Shown: positions 53,500 to 62,530 of the stretch, one piece after another | How the letters are laid out: every line of letters begins with the position of its first letter | Numbering within the stretch: the first letter of the stretch is position 1 | From: Lysinibacillus xylanilyticus | GTDB taxonomy: Bacteria; Bacillota; Bacilli; Bacillales_A; Planococcaceae | Direction of reading: 5' to 3' | Length of the DNA stretch: 64,000 bases | Assembly (NCBI RefSeq): GCF_001183605.1 | Contig: NZ_LFXJ01000005.1 | Location: forward strand, 1,928,809 to 1,992,808 | Translations under genes and position numbers: made by a program | Notes under the pieces: generated by a model | Database searches by the model: none | Told to the model about the DNA's origin: nothing | The model's input: only the letters and a program-made list of their open reading frames with translations

Positions 53500-53535
53500 C
53501 ATTAACTAACTACCTTAATCAATAATTCTTCCTAC

Positions 53536-54855
53536 TTACACTGCCTTTGCCATGTATTCCTCACGCATTTCCAGCGGCACCATACTTCCACCTGTTGCCC
53601 ATACAAGATGGGTAGCTTGCTCCATCTTATCAACTAAATCATGCTTTTCTAAATAACTTTGTCCATTTTTCATTACCTGAATTGGTCCGAACATCCCTGC
53701 ATGCGCTGATGGCTCTAAAAATAGACCTTCCGAGTCCATTGCTAAACCGAGCGATTTAAATAATTCCTCATCTTTAACTGTATAACAGCCACTCACATAA
53801 GTTTCCATCACTTTACCAACAAATTTTGACGCACGACCAACAGCAAGGCCGTCTGCTTCGGTTTTATTATTAAGACCAATATCTTCAACACTGATTTCAT
53901 CATGTAAACCTGTCATTAAGCCAATTGTCATACAAGGAGATGCTACTGGCTCGGCGAAGAAAATATGGGCATGCTCTCCAAAAATTTCACGTATGCCGTA
54001 CGCAACTCCCCCCGGTCCTCCACCTACACCACACGGTAAATATACGAACAATGGATGGGCCTCATCCACAGTAATATTCGTTTTTTCAAACTGTGCTTTT
54101 AAACGCTTCGCCGCCACTGCATAGCCAGCAAATAAGTCCTTTGAATTTTCATCGTCAATGAAATGGCACATAGGATCTTGTTCAGCCTCTCGACGACCTT
54201 GTTCTACAGCAACACTATAATCAGCTTCATATTCAATAACTGTCGCACCTTTTTCACGCAGCAATGCTTTTTTCCACTCTTTTGCATCACTCGACATATG
54301 TACAACGACATTAAAGCCGAGTTTTTTGCCCATAATGCCGATACTCAATCCTAAATTACCTGTAGAACCTACGGCAATTGTGTATTGCTGGAAGAACGAT
54401 TGAAAATCCTTTGTTGCCAACATTGCATAACTATCCTCTTTTGTTAGCTTGCCACTAGCGATTGCAAGCCGTTCTGCATGCCTTAATACTTCAAAAATAC
54501 CACCACGAGCTTTGATAGATCCAGAAATCGGCAAGGCATGATCGCATTTTAAGATAAATTGACCTGGTATTAAAACATCATATTCCTTTTCAAGAGCTTT
54601 CTTCATTAAAGGTATATATTGTAAAGATGATTCAATAAGTCCCTTTTTTTCCACAAGCTCTGGAAACGCTACAATTAAATAAGAAGAAAAGCGTTTAAGT
54701 GTTTCTTCTGCCTCCTCAACTTCCTCCATTGAAAAAAGATTTGTTTGCACCTTTTTTTCTCGATTTGTATTTTCCCAAAGTACAGTATCCTGATTTGCTA
54801 TATCATTTAGTCTCGGAAATTGATTTAATAGTTCGTGTTTAAGTTCATTTTTCAC
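53536..54855 (-). CDS. dsdA: D-serine ammonia-lyase (dehydratase)
   Basis: A 439-residue fold type II PLP enzyme, typical DsdA length. PLP lysine in SGSIKARGG (about 110-118), glycine loop [12 protein letters not shown] (about 162) and [12 protein letters not shown] (about 276). It converts D-serine to pyruvate and ammonia. The start overlaps the end of the yqxD gene by 11 nt, so they are cotranscribed. No dsdC/dsdX neighbours. Confidence 0.94.
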   Translation of the reverse strand: MKNELKHELLNQFPRLNDIANQDTVLWENTNREKKVQTNLFSMEEVEEAEETLKRFSSYLIVAFPELVEKKGLIESSLQYIPLMKKALEKEYDVLIPGQFILKCDHALPISGSIKARGGIFEVLRHAERLAIASGKLTKEDSYAMLATKDFQSFFQQYTIAVGSTGNLGLSIGIMGKKLGFNVVVHMSSDAKEWKKALLREKGATVIEYEADYSVAVEQGRREAEQDPMCHFIDDENSKDLFAGYAVAAKRLKAQFEKTNITVDEAHPLFVYLPCGVGGGPGGVAYGIREIFGEHAHIFFAEPVASPCMTIGLMTGLHDEISVEDIGLNNKTEADGLAVGRASKFVGKVMETYVSGCYTVKDEELFKSLGLAMDSEGLFLEPSAHAGMFGPIQVMKNGQSYLEKHDLVDKMEQATHLVWATGGSMVPLEMREEYMAKAV

Positions 54856-55318
54856 CTTTAGATTCCTCCGTTTTTTGAGCTAAAATCGCTCGTTCACAAA
54901 TTTGTCGAAATTTCAATTCGAACGAAATATTGTTTTCTTGCGTTCGTTTTTTAGGTCCTCTCGTACGTCCACCAGCACGTCTAATTTTTTGTCCCACATG
55001 GCGCATATCGAGCAAACGTTCGATATTTTCATTGGACATCTCTCGCCCATTTTGATCGATTGGATAACCCCCTCTTGCCAAAACCATAGCCGCTAAACCG
55101 TAATCCTGTGTTATGACAATATCATGCTTTGAAAGCGCATTCACTAGCGTAAAGTCAACCGAATCTGGACCCTTAGGAACAATAATTGTTATTACATTAT
55201 CACGTTCAACACGGTGGGATGTATCGCAAAACAAGATTGTTTCAATCTCAAACTCAGATGATATAGATAGCGCTAAATCCACGACTGGACAGGCATCAGC
55301 ATCAATTAAAACCTTCAC
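54845..55318 (-). CDS. yqxD: YaiI/YqxD family (DUF188) protein
   Basis: A 157-residue PIN-like protein: [12 protein letters not shown] (residues 3-14), [20 protein letters not shown] (about 65-84) and the conserved end [20 protein letters not shown]. Acidic residues match the PIN nuclease site, but no activity is established. AAAGGAATG precedes the ATG. First gene with dsdA. Confidence 0.92.
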   Translation of the reverse strand: MKVLIDADACPVVDLALSISSEFEIETILFCDTSHRVERDNVITIIVPKGPDSVDFTLVNALSKHDIVITQDYGLAAMVLARGGYPIDQNGREMSNENIERLLDMRHVGQKIRRAGGRTRGPKKRTQENNISFELKFRQICERAILAQKTEESKGEK

Positions 55319-55505
55319 AATAAAGCATCATTCCTTTCTCATAATTAGATAGATCACTCATCTTGTTATTATTTCAATATAATAAAATCTCATCCCCGTT
55401 TGTTCAGTTTTTCACAAACTTAAGACTGTTGGAAAAAGTATTTTATTGAATAGTCCGAAAAATAGATATACGATACACATATCAAATAACTGGAGGTTTT
55501 TTACT

Positions 55506-56879
55506 ATGACAACTACAACTGTAAGCAACGACCAATTAGCAAAAGAATACGTTGATGGTGTATTCGAGCAACTAAAACAACAAAACAGTTATCAAGCGGA
55601 GTTCTTACAAGCAGCTGAAGAAATTTTCATTTCATTAGTGCCTGTATTTGCACAACACCCTGAATATATAAAAGCCAATATCCTATCTCGTATCGTTGAG
55701 CCAGATCGTATCATTTCCTTCCGTGTAGCTTGGCAAGATGATAACAATCAAGTTCAAGTAAACCGTGGTTACCGTGTGCAATACAGCAACGTAATGGGGC
55801 CATACAAAGGCGGTCTTCGCTTCCACCCTTCCGTAAATGAATCAATTATCAAATTCTTAGGCTTTGAACAAATCTTTAAAAATGCTTTAACAGGCCAACC
55901 AATCGGTGGTGGTAAAGGTGGATCAAACTTCGATCCTAAAGGTAAATCAGATTCGGAAATCATGCGCTTCTGTCAAGCATTCATGACTGAATTATACCGC
56001 CATATTGGTCCTGATGTCGATGTTCCTGCAGGTGATATCGGTGTTGGAGCTCGTGAAGTAGGCTATTTATGGGGCCAATATAAGCGTTTAACAAAAGCAA
56101 ACGAATCTGGTGTATTAACAGGTAAAATTCCTGGTTATGGAGGTTCTTTAGCCCGTAAAGAGGCAACTGGTTATGGTACTGTATATTTTGTAAATGAAAT
56201 GCTTAAAGATGTCAACGATTCATTCGAAGGTAAAACAGTTGTAGTTTCTGGTTCTGGTAACGTTTCAACATATGCTATTGAAAAAGCACAAGCTTATGGT
56301 GCAAAAGTTGTCGCTTGCTCTGACTCTTCAGGCTATGTTTACGATCCAGAAGGTTTAGACCTTGATGCAATTAAAGAAATTAAAGAAGTAAAAAGCGATC
56401 GTATTTCCACTTACTTAAACTATCGTCCAAACGCTACATTTACAGAAGGCTGTACTGGCATCTGGACTATTCCTTGTGACATCGCGCTTCCATGTGCTAC
56501 CCAAAATGAAATTAATGGCGATTCAGCTCGTACTTTAATCTCTAACGGTGTAAAAGCTATTGGCGAAGGTGCAAACATGCCATCAGATCTTGAAGCAATT
56601 AACGAATTCTTAAATGCAGGCGTATTATTCGGACCTGCTAAAGCAGCTAATGCCGGTGGAGTTGCTGTATCTGCTCTTGAAATGGCGCAAGATTCAAGTC
56701 GCGTATTCTGGTCATTTGAAAAAGTAGATGCTAAATTACATGAAATTATGAAAAACATTTACGCGGACAGTAAAGCAGCTGCTGAAAAATATGGTTACCC
56801 TGGGAACCTTGTAGTTGGCGCGAACATCGCTGGCTTCATCAAAGTTGCTGATGGTATGCTAGCTGAAGGCGTTTATTAA
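55506..56879 (+). CDS. gdhA: NADP-type glutamate dehydrogenase
   Basis: A 457-residue enzyme of the hexameric class I GDH family, making glutamate from 2-oxoglutarate, ammonia and NADPH. Motifs: KGGLRFHPSVN (about 100), catalytic Lys in GGGKGGSNFDPKG (about 136), PAGDIGVGAREVGYLWGQY (about 175) and ATQNEINGDSA. TGGAGG lies 8 nt before ATG 55506; the frame open from 55446 lacks a site. Monocistronic. Confidence 0.97.
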   Translation: MTTTTVSNDQLAKEYVDGVFEQLKQQNSYQAEFLQAAEEIFISLVPVFAQHPEYIKANILSRIVEPDRIISFRVAWQDDNNQVQVNRGYRVQYSNVMGPYKGGLRFHPSVNESIIKFLGFEQIFKNALTGQPIGGGKGGSNFDPKGKSDSEIMRFCQAFMTELYRHIGPDVDVPAGDIGVGAREVGYLWGQYKRLTKANESGVLTGKIPGYGGSLARKEATGYGTVYFVNEMLKDVNDSFEGKTVVVSGSGNVSTYAIEKAQAYGAKVVACSDSSGYVYDPEGLDLDAIKEIKEVKSDRISTYLNYRPNATFTEGCTGIWTIPCDIALPCATQNEINGDSARTLISNGVKAIGEGANMPSDLEAINEFLNAGVLFGPAKAANAGGVAVSALEMAQDSSRVFWSFEKVDAKLHEIMKNIYADSKAAAEKYGYPGNLVVGANIAGFIKVADGMLAEGVY

Positions 56880-56897
56880 TAACAATTAATCCACCCT

Positions 56898-56935
56898 AAG
56901 ATGATAACGAATATTCGTTATCATCTTGTTTTTTA
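56898..56935 (+). terminator. Terminator of gdhA
   Basis: Perfect arms AAGATGATAACGAAT (56898-56912) and its complement (56913-56927), then TTTTTT. Confidence 0.92.
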
Positions 56936-57053
56936 TTAGAAATGAAGTTTAAAAACATAAAAAATATCATTTAAAACGAACATTTTTACTATTAATTATT
57001 CAAAACATTCGTGTTATAATAATGAAGTACTACGAAATATTGGAGGGTTTTTT

Positions 57054-57740
57054 GTGGAATTATTGTATACAGGTAAAACGAAAAATGTGTTTCAATTAGA
57101 AGATGGTCATTACTTATTAAAATTTAAAGATGATGTAACTGGTGAAAACGGCGTATTCGACCCAGGTGCTAATACTGTTGGATTAACAATCGACGGCGCT
57201 GGTTTAGCTGGACTTCGCTTAACTTCTTATTTCTACTCAAAACTAAACGAACAAGGTGTTCCTACTCACTACGTTGATGCAAACTTCAACGATGCAACAA
57301 TGACAGTAAAGCCTGCAACTGTTTTCGGTAAAGGTTTAGAGGTCATTTGCCGCTTCAAGGCAGTAGGCTCTTTCCTACGTCGCTATGGTGCTTACGTAAA
57401 AGAAGGACAAGACTTAGATTCTTTTGTAGAAGTTACCATCAAAGATGACGATCGACTAGATCCTCCTATTTCTGAAGATGCTTTAGCCATGTTAAACCTG
57501 TTAACACACGAAGAATACGTGATTTTAAAGCAACGCACAATCGAAATTGCTAAATTTGTTGCTGCAGAGCTTGCCAAAAAAGGGTTAACACTATATGATA
57601 TTAAATTAGAGTTTGGTCGCGATGCTAAAACAAATGAAATTTTATTAATTGATGAAATTTCAGGTGGTAATATGCGCGCTTACAAAGGCGAACAATACAT
57701 AGAACCATTAGAGCTAGAAAAAATTATGTTAGCTGAATAA
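57054..57740 (+). CDS. purC: PurC-like SAICAR synthase, outside a pur operon
   Basis: A 228-residue protein of the SAICAR synthetase fold, slightly short. Signature-like LEVICRFKAVGSF (about 95-107) and LYDIKLEFG (about 180-188) are kept, but the usual DEISPDTxR reads DEISGGNMR. GGAGGG lies 7 nt before GTG 57054. It has its own promoter (TATAAT 57015-57020) and stands alone. Inverted CGAA (56977) and TTCG (57008) recall PurR half sites but are too far apart for a standard PurBox pair. It may be a second or divergent enzyme. Confidence 0.8.
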   Translation: MELLYTGKTKNVFQLEDGHYLLKFKDDVTGENGVFDPGANTVGLTIDGAGLAGLRLTSYFYSKLNEQGVPTHYVDANFNDATMTVKPATVFGKGLEVICRFKAVGSFLRRYGAYVKEGQDLDSFVEVTIKDDDRLDPPISEDALAMLNLLTHEEYVILKQRTIEIAKFVAAELAKKGLTLYDIKLEFGRDAKTNEILLIDEISGGNMRAYKGEQYIEPLELEKIMLAE

Positions 57741-57786
57741 AAAAACATTCTTTTAATATGCCATGCCTGACTAGTTACGAGTAATC

Positions 57787-57818
57787 AAAAAGAGTCGCTT
57801 TCTTGCGGCTCTTTTTTT
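57787..57818 (+). terminator. Terminator of the purC-like gene
   Basis: AAAGAGTCGC pairs with GCGGCTCTTT (G-U included), loop TTTCTT, T run. Confidence 0.8.
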
Positions 57819-57918
57819 GATAAGATGATTTTTATTTTCTTTTGAAACTTTTCATTGGATCACTCGTATACTAATTATACGCATAATGCATTTATACTAT
57901 TATTTTGGAGGTAATTTA

Positions 57919-58566
57919 ATGGATGACTTTAATGAAACATCACAAGAAAGGCTAAAGGTTAATCCATTTTTGTCTATTTGGTTGCATCCAAAGCAAACAA
58001 CCCGTTACATGATTGAAGAAAAATCAATAGGTTTTGCGATTCTTCTTATTTCAATTGGTTATATTGGTGTTATACTTTCAGACCTTATTGATAAGATATC
58101 TTTAATAGACTTGTCTCCTTGGCTTATCGCATTAATTTCTGTTATTCTATCACCGATTTCAGGAATAATCGGTACGGCTTTTGTCGCACTAATCGTTTGG
58201 CTGTTCGGTAAACTTTTTAAAGGAACAGGTACGTACTCACAATTATTTAAAGGGCTAAGTTTAACTGCTATTCCATTTATAGTACTTATTCCTTTTTATT
58301 TAATTTGGTTATTTACATCACCTGAGTCTCTAATGGACCCTAACTTCGCTGGATCGATACCTTGGATTTTATGGCTAGCCACTTTAGTAACACTTGTGAT
58401 TGGTATTTGGTCAATCGTCATTACTGTAGGGGTTATTGCAGAGGCACATCAAATATCCAATTGGATGGCCTTCTTTACACTCTTAATTCCAAGCATTATT
58501 CTCTTTTTCTTAATCATTATTCTGATTATTGTTCTCTTTTTCGTTTTAGGTATTTTTATGATGTAA
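57919..58566 (+). CDS. Yip1-family membrane protein
   Basis: A 215-residue protein: soluble N-terminus with NPFLSIWLHPKQTTRYMIEE (about 17-36), the PxxT-x2-I pattern of bacterial YIP1 proteins, then five hydrophobic segments. TTGGAGG precedes ATG 57919. Function of bacterial members is unknown. Confidence 0.85.
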   Translation: MDDFNETSQERLKVNPFLSIWLHPKQTTRYMIEEKSIGFAILLISIGYIGVILSDLIDKISLIDLSPWLIALISVILSPISGIIGTAFVALIVWLFGKLFKGTGTYSQLFKGLSLTAIPFIVLIPFYLIWLFTSPESLMDPNFAGSIPWILWLATLVTLVIGIWSIVITVGVIAEAHQISNWMAFFTLLIPSIILFFLIIILIIVLFFVLGIFMM

Positions 58567-58608
58567 AAAAATCTCCCCTCTCTTTATGAGAGAGTGGGAG
58601 ATTTTTTA
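58566..58608. terminator. Bidirectional terminator
   Basis: AAATCTCCC pairs with GGGAGATTT, inner CTCTCT/AGAGAG. It lies between the Yip1 and malic enzyme genes. Confidence 0.85.
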
Positions 58609-58622
58609 GATTCATATTCATA

Positions 58623-59825
58623 TTAAATAGAAAGAACTGTATTTTGTTGGAATAGCTCAGACACACCTGACTCAACAGCTGCACCACTTACAGCTTGTGA
58701 AACAATTTCAACAACCCGCTCATCTAATGATTTAGGTACAATATATTCCTCCGTTAATTCCTCATCACTCACAAGAGCAGCTATTGCTTCCACTGCGGCT
58801 ATTTTCATTGCCTCATTAATATCTGTTGCTCGAACATCTAATGCCCCACGGAAAATACCAGGGAAAGCAAGTACATTATTAATTTGGTTTGGATAGTCGG
58901 ATCGTCCTGTCCCCATAATACGTACACCCCATGCTTTGGCATTTTCATACGTAATTTCAGGATTTGGATTTGCTAGTGCAAACACGACCGGATCTTCATT
59001 CATTGAAGCAATATGTGCTTCTGTTAATAAATTTGCAACCGATACACCGATAAAGACGTCAGCACCTTTAATGGCATCGTCCAACGTTCCATGTAATTTT
59101 TCCGGATTTGTTAAATGGGCAACCGTTTCTTTTATTGGATTCATACCTTCAGCGCGACCTTCATAAATGAGACCTTTTGTATCGCACATATAAATATTTT
59201 TATAGCCCATTTGCACAAGAATACGCAAAATAGCAATTCCAGCTGCTCCTGCACCATTAATAACGACCTTCATCGTTGCCACATCTTTTTTCACAATACG
59301 ATTGGCATTAATCATCCCTGCACCTACTACAATCGCCGTACCATGCTGATCGTCATGGAATACAGGAATATCACATTCTTGGCGCAGACGATCTTCAATT
59401 TCAAAGCACCTTGGAGCTGAAATATCTTCTAAATTTACAGCACCAAAAGTGGGAGCAAGCGCCTTCACAATGCTGACGATTTCATCCGTATTCTTCGTAT
59501 CTAAACAAATAGGAAAAGCATCAACATTGGCAAAACGCTTTAATAAAATAGCCTTTCCCTCCATTACTGGTAATGCTGCCTTCGGACCAATATCCCCTAA
59601 CCCTAATACCGCCGTACCATCTGAAACAACCGCTACCATATTACCTTTCATTGTATAGTCGTAAACAAGTGATGGATTTCTCTCAATCTCTACACAAGGC
59701 GCAGCAACCCCCGGAGAATACGCGAGACTTAAATCATATGAATCTTGCACAGGTACTTTAGAAATCACCTCTAATTTCCCACTATAATACTCGTGCATTT
59801 CTAAAGCCTTTTTCATAATGTCCAT
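58623..59825 (-). CDS. Malic enzyme (YtsJ/MaeB-like)
   Basis: A 400-residue NAD(P)-dependent malate decarboxylase of the short bacterial type. Motifs: DLSLAYSPGVAAPC (about 29-42), DGTAVLGLGDIGPKAALPVM, catalytic FPICLDTKNTDE, PVFHDDQHGTAIV (metal site, about 154) and nucleotide-binding NGAGAAGIAI (about 190). Oxidises malate to pyruvate and CO2. AAGGATGGG precedes the ATG. A dicarboxylate transporter gene lies in the same window at 1.4 kb but not in an operon with it. Confidence 0.94.
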   Translation of the reverse strand: MDIMKKALEMHEYYSGKLEVISKVPVQDSYDLSLAYSPGVAAPCVEIERNPSLVYDYTMKGNMVAVVSDGTAVLGLGDIGPKAALPVMEGKAILLKRFANVDAFPICLDTKNTDEIVSIVKALAPTFGAVNLEDISAPRCFEIEDRLRQECDIPVFHDDQHGTAIVVGAGMINANRIVKKDVATMKVVINGAGAAGIAILRILVQMGYKNIYMCDTKGLIYEGRAEGMNPIKETVAHLTNPEKLHGTLDDAIKGADVFIGVSVANLLTEAHIASMNEDPVVFALANPNPEITYENAKAWGVRIMGTGRSDYPNQINNVLAFPGIFRGALDVRATDINEAMKIAAVEAIAALVSDEELTEEYIVPKSLDERVVEIVSQAVSGAAVESGVSELFQQNTVLSI

Positions 59826-59866
59826 TCAATCCCATCCTTTTCTTTTGAATTATTATATATTTCAGA

Positions 59867-59895
59867 ATCATAATACTTTGCGAAAGTAAAGTCAA
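59867..59895 (-). promoter_or_regulatory. Promoter of the malic enzyme gene, with spacer dyad
   Basis: Minus strand: TTGACT (59895-59890), 17-nt spacer, TATGAT (59872-59867). The spacer carries the dyad ACTTT-CGC-AAAGT. Confidence 0.65.
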
Positions 59896-60187
59896 CGAAT
59901 TTTCTGTCTATTTTATTTTTTCTTCGAAATAGCGCCATTTATTATCGCCTTGGCTGATTTTTCGCTTTGTTATTAACTTCACAATCAATTATTTTAATAA
60001 AATATTAATGTCAATTTGCTTTATAAAAAATGTACAAATACCGCCATTAAGCCTGTTCAACTTTTCACATAGTATTTTTCTTGTGTAAAAGAGAAATTTT
60101 TCACAAACGAATGTAAGCGTATCCATTTTTTCATCTGGTTCCGTCACATTTTCTTCACATTTTTTCACAAAGTTTTTTATTATTTCA
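59896..60187. other. AT-rich intergenic region
   Basis: No ORF with a ribosome binding site. TGTAAGCGTATCCA (about 60112) partly resembles a CcpA cre site but has two mismatches at conserved places. Confidence 0.35.
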
Positions 60188-60217
60188 ACAAAAAAGAGCC
60201 CTTATTTTAAGGACTCT
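60188..60217 (-). terminator. Terminator overlapping the MBL hydrolase stop
   Basis: AAGAGTCCTTA pairs with TAAGGGCTCTT, then six T on the minus strand. The stem contains the last codons. Confidence 0.75.
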
Positions 60218-61032
60218 TGCGTAAATTGATTTATAAAAGCGGTGATAATATGCTTGGAAGACCACTGTTCTCCCGATACTTTTGTAATCGGGTAATCACG
60301 AGAAAATATTGATTTTGTCATTTCTTCTACCGAATAACCTTTATCAAATAATTGCCTTATATTGCTCTCCATTTCTTCTAAATAAGCAATTTTTTCTTGT
60401 ATTTTCGTACGACCATCTGCTAGAAAACCCGCATGACAGCAATAAACTTCTTCGAAATCATAGTTTAATATTTTCTTCAAAGACGCCAAGGTATGTACGA
60501 TATTTTCTTCATCAAGGACAACCTTAGTTTTCGTCTGTATATACAAATCACCTGTAAACAAAGCACCTGTTGCTCGATTGTAAAATGATAAATGATCTGT
60601 CGTATGCCCTGGTGTTTCAATTATATCCCATGTAGCTGACTTCGTTTGCAATGTATTACCGAATGGTTGAGCATTAAACGCCGGTCGTTCACCCCATAAT
60701 GCCTGGCGATAAAAAGGATACTCTCCATCCTTTGCACAAACACTTACCGAATCACGATGAATATAGATAGGTACATCCTTATGTTGCTGAAGCCATGCTG
60801 CATTTCCTGAATGATCCTCATGAGAATGAGTGAGTGCTAATTGTTCAATCGGTATTTCGTTAAAAAAGGATTGGAACTCCTGTGAAAGTGAGTATGAGCC
60901 TGTATCAATTAGTAATCCATCCACAAAAAAACTATAAACACTCATTTCAATCCCCTGAACTGCCACTTTACCGTGAGCACATTGCACATCACGATTTTGT
61001 TGAATCTCTATACTTTTCTCTCGTTTAAACAT
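60202..61032 (-). CDS. MBL-fold metallo-hydrolase
   Basis: A 276-residue metallo-beta-lactamase-fold protein. Zinc motif HSHEDHSGN (about 69-77), His in ETPGHTTDH (about 130), Asp in FTGDLYIQ (about 152) and final His in CCHAGF (about 195). AAGGGGGGAGAAGG lies before ATG 61032; the longer frame from 61065 overlaps this site. Resembles glyoxalase II-like or RNase Z-unlike small hydrolases; substrate unknown. Confidence 0.87.
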   Translation of the reverse strand: MFKREKSIEIQQNRDVQCAHGKVAVQGIEMSVYSFFVDGLLIDTGSYSLSQEFQSFFNEIPIEQLALTHSHEDHSGNAAWLQQHKDVPIYIHRDSVSVCAKDGEYPFYRQALWGERPAFNAQPFGNTLQTKSATWDIIETPGHTTDHLSFYNRATGALFTGDLYIQTKTKVVLDEENIVHTLASLKKILNYDFEEVYCCHAGFLADGRTKIQEKIAYLEEMESNIRQLFDKGYSVEEMTKSIFSRDYPITKVSGEQWSSKHIITAFINQFTQESLK

Positions 61033-61247
61033 CCTTCTCCCCCCTTTGTAAAAAAAGTGTAGCATAAAATGAATAACCAGTCATTTTATGAACACATCAT
61101 AACTCGCATCGATTGATGATTACTATTAAATTTCTCAGTATTAATAGAGAGACCATTGCATCGTATTTTACAATCATTAAAAAAGTCCAGCTTGCTGTAG
61201 CAGGGGGTACAATCCACATATATTGTTTCATAATTGCTCGCTCTGGC

Positions 61248-61640
61248 GGGCTATCCATCATTTTGACGGGGCTATCCATCATTTTGACGGGGCTATCCAC
61301 GATTTTGACGGGGCTATCCATCATTTTGACGGAGCTATCCACGATTTGGGCGGGGCTATCCATCATTTTGACGGGGCTTTCCATCATTTTGACGGTTCTA
61401 TCCATCATTTTGACGGGGCTATCCACGAATTTGGATTTCTATCCGTCGCTTTGACGATTCTATCCGTCACCTTGGCTCTACTTCCATCGCTCTTGCCTTT
61501 CTATCCGTCACCTTGGCTCTTCTTTCCGCAGCTCTTGCCTTTCTATCCGTCGCTTCGGCTTTTCTTTCCGTCGCTCTGATTTCTATCCTTCACCTTAGCT
61601 CTACTTCCGTCACTCTTGTCTTTCTTTCCGTCGCTTCGCC
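61248..61640. repeat. 21-bp tandem repeat (minisatellite), about 18 units
   Basis: Units of 21 bp, consensus GGGCTATCCATCATTTTGACG. The first nine (61248-61436) are nearly identical; the next nine or so are diverged (CTATCCGTCACCTTGGCTCT, CTTTCCGTCGCT...). Because 21 is a multiple of 3, reading frames stay open on both strands with 7-residue repeats (GAIHHFD; MDSPVKM), but no ribosome binding site supports a protein. Confidence 0.95.
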
Positions 61641-61662
61641 CTTACTCCCCTTTCCACTCCAA

Positions 61663-61697
61663 TAAAAACAAAAAAACGCCCACCAAAGTGAGCGATT
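61663..61697 (-). terminator. Terminator of the sulfurtransferase gene
   Basis: CGCTCAC pairs with GTGGGCG (one G-T), followed by seven T on the minus strand. Confidence 0.75.
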
Positions 61698-61710
61698 CTT
61701 CTTCTATCAT

Positions 61711-62529
61711 TTATTCATTTGTTCCTTTTTCAACATCATATTGTGTAATCCAGTCACTAAAGCTACCTACATACAGTTGAATATTTTCGTAACCCTCATC
61801 TGCTAGCACTGCATACAATGGTGATGCTGTAACGCCGCTTCCACAATACACTACAACATGCTCGTCTTGAGCAACCTTGCTGCGTAACGCATCATTGGCT
61901 TGCAAACGGCCATCTGATTTTAATTGCTCCCAGTCAAAGTTTTTCGCAGTTGGAATATGCCCAGCTACCAAATCAAGAGGCTCCATCTCACCACGGTAGC
62001 GAGCTGCGGCACGTGCATCAAGCAACGTTGCTTCAACTTCTCCATCTACAATGGCTTTAACTGCTTCACGTGGAGCATATAGCTCATCTCGCCAAACAAA
62101 TTCAATCGATTTCGGTGGATATTTTATAATGTCTTTTGTGAAAGATATTTTTTCCTCTAGAGCAGGTGCACCACCGTTCACAATCACTACATTTGGAAAG
62201 CCCGCATATGTCAGCATCCACCAAGCACGAGGTGCAAATGGTGCCGCTCCTTGATCGTAAACGACAATTTGGTCCTCATAACTTAATCCTAATCCTTGAA
62301 ATACTGCCGATAATTTTTCCTTATTTGGCATAGGATGACGACCATTTTTAGACCCCATATCTGATAGATCCTGCTCTAAATCGATATAAATCGCTCCTGG
62401 AGCGTGTGACTCTTCAAATATTTTATTCCCCGCCTCTTTGTTTTGTAAATCAAAGCGAGCATCTACGAAACGGACTCCATCTAACTGAATTTCCTCAACT
62501 GATTTGAATACTTTTCCCAAATGAATCAC
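61711..62529 (-). CDS. Thiosulfate/3-mercaptopyruvate sulfurtransferase
   Basis: A 272-residue tandem rhodanese protein. The N-terminal domain is inactive-like (DARFDLQNKEAG, HAPGAIYIDLEQDLSD), the C-terminal one holds the active Cys in VVYCGSGVTASPL (about 228-240). It moves sulfur from mercaptopyruvate or thiosulfate to thiols or cyanide. Its start lies 1 nt after the dynA stop, so it is cotranscribed with dynA. Confidence 0.93.
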   Translation of the reverse strand: MIHLGKVFKSVEEIQLDGVRFVDARFDLQNKEAGNKIFEESHAPGAIYIDLEQDLSDMGSKNGRHPMPNKEKLSAVFQGLGLSYEDQIVVYDQGAAPFAPRAWWMLTYAGFPNVVIVNGGAPALEEKISFTKDIIKYPPKSIEFVWRDELYAPREAVKAIVDGEVEATLLDARAAARYRGEMEPLDLVAGHIPTAKNFDWEQLKSDGRLQANDALRSKVAQDEHVVVYCGSGVTASPLYAVLADEGYENIQLYVGSFSDWITQYDVEKGTNE

Positions 62530-62530
62530 C

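Noticed and set aside
56977..57011. PurR PurBox pair before the purC-like gene
   Set aside because: The CGAA and TTCG halves are 27 nt apart, too far for the usual spacing, and flanks do not match well.
60110..60125. CcpA cre site (TGTAAGCGTATCCA)
   Set aside because: Two mismatches at conserved positions and no clear link to a gene start.
61223..61579. Long open frames with GAIHHFD or MDSPVKM heptad repeats
   Set aside because: They arise from the 21-bp tandem repeat, occur on both strands, and have no ribosome binding site.
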